The translations under genes were made by a program, and so were the position numbers. A stretch of 64,000 nt of DNA from Magicicada septendecula (Eukaryota; Arthropoda; Insecta; Hemiptera; Cicadidae). Location of the stretch: contig JAWRYS010001463.1 of NCBI GenBank assembly GCA_034769895.1, positions 1 through 64,000 of the forward strand, written 5' to 3'. Positions within the stretch are counted from its first letter, which is position 1. Each line of letters starts with the position of its first letter. The notes under the pieces are model-generated. The model had not been told where the DNA came from. It saw only the letters and a list, made by a program, of their open reading frames with translations, and ran no database searches. Shown one piece after another: positions 60,498 to 64,000 of this stretch.

Positions 60498-62581
60498 TAT
60501 AACGGAACCAAATATTAACTATTTGGGGTTATATGTTTACCGCATACTGAAACCATATTTAAATAAAAATTAACAGTCAAAACTCCATTTGAATGTAGCG
60601 CATTGAAAATAATGCTGTGTAAAACAACGCACACGTGGTCATTATGTAATCAGTTCGCTGTACAAGGAAGCGACCACATCCAAACTGTTAATTATTAATA
60701 TCTCGGAAACTAATAAATAAAGGCGAAATCTAACATAGCCAAAATGTTTGCCGAGATATTAATAATGACGTGTGCAAATTTGATGCAATATAATTAACGA
60801 ATGTAAGAGTTAATTAAAATAATTGAATAACTTCTGTAATAATAGAGTTACAGTAAAGAGATTTTACTATGTTATAAAGATAATAATTTCTGACAGATTG
60901 TATATTTTAGATTTCACACAACTTGATTTGCAACCAAGTTATTGCAAAATTAAATAAGTACAGGATATCCGTAGCGACAAATTGGTTCCGCCGGATAATT
61001 ATATTACAGAATAATTCTATTCTTCGTCTGTGGGAACCAGACTTCATTCTCACGGACCAAGGGAATTCTAAATTTTATGTGGTAGGGAGAGTGTTTCGAC
61101 CAATGAAATCATTTCAAGCAGCCCCGGCTACTGCGGTGTTTTCTGGTTGAAAAATCACTCTTCTGTCAGTACTCACGAAGTTAAGACGTAGTCCTTCGAT
61201 CGTCTAGTAGCCAAAGTGGTGAAGATCAACAAGAAGACTCTACGTGGTCAACACACACGCAATTACGAACACACTAAGTACAGATCATCTGTATAGCTCG
61301 TAATTGTTGCGTAAAGGCGAGATACTCTTCAGGACATCAACCAAGCTTATTGTGTACTACCAGTTAGTCATAAGCACGCAAGAGATCCACCCGACTTCAA
61401 GACCAGACTTCAAGAATACAGCAGAGAGGCCGTCTAAATCATTGGTGAACAGCTGACGAGCAGAGAAACCACCCGAACGAAGCACACACACACACACGCT
61501 GACGTGCAATGTGCGAATCGACGAGGGACAGGAAGCACTTCCAGCAGACAACAGCAGACGTTAAAATATTCACAAACAGCAAGGAAGCAGAGTGTTGCCG
61601 AATTTTGAACTCCACGACCGAATCCAGCAGTTCTAAGCAGATTACTTTCTCTAACCAAGGACTCGAATCGACGAGGGACAAATCGGGACGACATCCTCTT
61701 CAGTAACAGGAAAGCAAAATCCACTTATTTATTTTTCAGATCAAATTTTCTATTTTTCAATTAAAACATTGTAATTCAAATAATTCAGGTGCCAAACAAA
61801 AAGCAAAGACTCTAGTAATTAAAAAGTAAATTCGTTGTGATAATCTGTATAGCAGTTTAAGGCTTTAGTAAGTTATAGTTAAGAAATAGAAGTAGTATAA
61901 AAGCGCTATACAAATCTTAACTGACAATCTAATCTTAGATCATACTGCAGTAGATCAGAAGTAGAATCACTAGAAATGAAATAACGTGAACTAGACTGTC
62001 ACGTCTAATTTATTTTAATTAATTATTTTAATTAATTTCAGAGTTTTATATTTTGTTTCATGAACACTTAGATTCAAATTAATTAAATAAATTTAAGTAA
62101 ATTCAAATCAATTAATAAAGTCAAATTTAAATTGCAATTAACTCGCAAAGAACGAGTTCAGTTTCTTTCAACTATTAATCAATCGAAAAACATCGATTCA
62201 TTGTATAGACTATAAGAAAATTCATAAGATTATAACCATTCTATTCTTGTGTGTTGTTGGTGTAATAAACAACGTTTTATTACCCCATATAACAGTGTTT
62301 TATTGTTGTACGATAAAGCCTACCAGTCTCACAAAACTCTCCCCCTTTAAAGTAACCCATTATGTGTGTTGTTGTAATAATTTGAGATTACTAGCTTGCG
62401 AACTTCAAATCCAAAATCCACACGCCCTAGTCGGAAGAATCTGCAAGATCAGACAGCAGGTGGGTACTCACACACAACATTACATTACAATAACGCATAG
62501 TAGTGTAGTTATAAATGTCGGCCAACGTGGGGCCCGACAAACGTACACCAAATTGAATTCACGTTCCGAACAAGAGTTATA
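60498..62581 (+). mobile_element. LTR shared by units 3 and 4
   Basis: About 2,084 bp with a TATA box at 61,896. Almost identical to the LTR at 55,726. Confidence 0.7.
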
Positions 62582-62824
62582 AATGGCTTGCCCGGAACGT
62601 GGGGCTCGATCAAATTAAATTAAATTAATTAAATTCAATTTAAATTTAATTTTCACTTTAAAAAAAACTTTGCTGTTTTAATTCGTAAAACAGCTGGCGT
62701 CCAACTAAACAATCCCCAAAGAGTTTTGTGACTGGTGTTTGTACAACAGCAAAGTTATTGTGTGTATTTGAAACTGTTCTGTGTATTTTAAATTGTGTAT
62801 ATTTGACATTGTTGTCTATTTAAA

Positions 62825-64000
62825 ATGGATATGGATAAAATACTTAAACAAATACAACAAATGAACGAAAATATTAACGCGAAATTCGAGAAAACAAATG
62901 CCGAATTAACCGCTAATATGAACGCGAAATTTGAACAAATAACAGCCAATGCTGACATAAATATCGCAGAATCAAAATCTAATATCGAGGCGCAAAGAGT
63001 TAGTATAACCGAAAAATTAGATCAAAGTAATGCTGACATAAACGCCGAGATTAAGCAAAGCAATAAACAAACCACCGCGAAAATAGACGAAAGCGTAAAC
63101 GAGTTAACCGCTAAAGTCGTTGAAATCGTTGAGAGTAATAAACAATTAACGGAGAAGGTCGCAGAGATCGGTGAAAGAGTAAATACGGTCGATACTAAAA
63201 TCAATGAACGGTTTAAGGTTTTTGAGACCACTATGCAAAAATCGTTTATTGAACAAGTAACACGTATGGAGGGCCGGTTCAAGGATCACATAAGCCGCTG
63301 TGAAAAGCAAACACTAGACGTCTCTAGGAAGGTCGAATCCCTAGAGGTAAAAATTCACGCGGACGTGACCGAAACGCAACGACGAGTAGATAAATTAGAC
63401 GCTTCAATTGTAGAGACGCGATCTAACATTGACTCTAATAAAGAGAGTGTTTTACAAACGTTAAGCGACGAGATTTTGAAAGTACGACAGGAGGTACGAA
63501 GGAGGTCTGCTCCAAATATTTTGGTACAAGGTCCTGTCGACGAGAAAAATCGCGTGTATTTTACGGGGGAAAATAACGAAAACCCCATTGAATTTTTATT
63601 AGCGTGTGAGAGTGAAATGGCTAGAGTAGGTTCCCGACTAGAAGATCAAGACAAAATACAGTGGGTGGTGAACGCGATGCGTGATTCGGCGCGTAAGTGG
63701 TATAACATTGTACGCGATAGAGTGTCCACATACGCGGAGTTCAAACAAAAATTTGAAAGCCGGTACTGGAACTCGCATACCCAACGACTTCTGCGCAATG
63801 AACTGGAATATGGCCGTTTTGATAAGAAAATGGGTATTACCGCCGAAAATTATATAATCCAGCAGGTCGGACGCGCGAAGCATTTAACCCCAGCATTTGC
63901 GGAGATTGACATAGTCACCAAGCTTGCCTACCATTTTAATCATAACATTAGAGTAGCTGTATTCACGCAAGGTATTCGCACGGTAGACGAACTCCTCATT
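62825..64000 (+). CDS. Gag protein, unit 4 (cut by window end)
   Basis: The first 392 codons are open and match unit 3. The window ends inside the capsid region, so whether the array stops, continues, or leads to a unit with pol cannot be seen. Confidence 0.8.
   Translation, partial: MDMDKILKQIQQMNENINAKFEKTNAELTANMNAKFEQITANADINIAESKSNIEAQRVSITEKLDQSNADINAEIKQSNKQTTAKIDESVNELTAKVVEIVESNKQLTEKVAEIGERVNTVDTKINERFKVFETTMQKSFIEQVTRMEGRFKDHISRCEKQTLDVSRKVESLEVKIHADVTETQRRVDKLDASIVETRSNIDSNKESVLQTLSDEILKVRQEVRRRSAPNILVQGPVDEKNRVYFTGENNENPIEFLLACESEMARVGSRLEDQDKIQWVVNAMRDSARKWYNIVRDRVSTYAEFKQKFESRYWNSHTQRLLRNELEYGRFDKKMGITAENYIIQQVGRAKHLTPAFAEIDIVTKLAYHFNHNIRVAVFTQGIRTVDELLI

Larger units (their letters stand above)
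46185..64000 (+). mobile_element. Tandem array of a gag-only Ty3/Gypsy-like LTR element
   Basis: Three complete units and a fourth cut by the window edge follow each other, starting at 46,185, 50,954, 55,726 and 60,498 (spacing 4,769 then 4,772 and 4,772 bp). Each unit is LTR, leader, gag, a short second frame, AT-rich 3' part and purine tract, and the next LTR begins at once, so LTRs are shared. Units look more than 99% identical, which suggests recent origin by unequal LTR recombination or by rolling or multimeric DNA integration. No pro, RT, RNase H or integrase is present in any unit. The parts that exist look whole. Confidence 0.88.

Overview
This is an AT-rich, repeat-dominated eukaryotic window, most likely from an insect with a large genome. 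The evidence is the RTE/CR1/R1-type LINE tails, a ZBED/SCAND3-like hAT relic, LTRs with ATAT target duplications as in the insect Ty3/Gypsy 17.6/297 group, long satellites and the absence of any compact gene order. I found no convincing host protein gene, tRNA, rRNA or CRISPR. Naming an order would be a guess.

Layout. 1-7040 is a 96-bp satellite (about 73 copies). 7510-9094 is a solo-LTR-like element split by a decayed hAT transposon. 9.1-22 kb is AT-rich DNA with two more solo-LTR-like elements and three LINE fragments. 22.6-25.9 kb holds two head-to-tail composite elements, each made of a palindromic head, a run of roughly 163-bp repeats and a tail. 27.7-32.7 kb carries four more solo-LTR-like elements and a LINE fragment. 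33.0-33.4 kb is a (TAC/TGC)n tract. 34.3-36.5 kb packs three LINE 3' ends. 36.5-42.66 kb is a 198-bp satellite (about 31 copies). 42.9-45.7 kb has two further solo LTRs and a 702-bp LINE-derived retroposon with an 11-bp target duplication. 46,185 to the window end is a tandem array of a 4.77-kb LTR element.

The main object is that last array. Four units (the fourth cut by the window edge) have the form LTR (about 2.08 kb) - primer-binding region - gag (522 codons) - short -1 frame - AT-rich 3' part - purine tract - next LTR. Neighbouring LTRs are shared, period 4,772 bp, and units are more than 99% alike by eye, so the amplification is young. Gag has a long N-terminal coiled coil followed by a Ty3/Gypsy-type capsid region and a basic tail without a zinc knuckle. 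No protease, reverse transcriptase, RNase H or integrase is seen. A canonical slippery heptamer of the gag-pro type remains at the gag end. It resembles the plant 'TR-GAG' class (LTR elements carrying only gag), here in an animal and in tandem.

Second, the 96-bp satellite carries about 43 bp that match the terminus of the dispersed solo-LTR family, including the ATAT target, so it appears to have been born at an LTR/host junction. Mobile elements have thus seeded both long tandem structures at the ends of the window.
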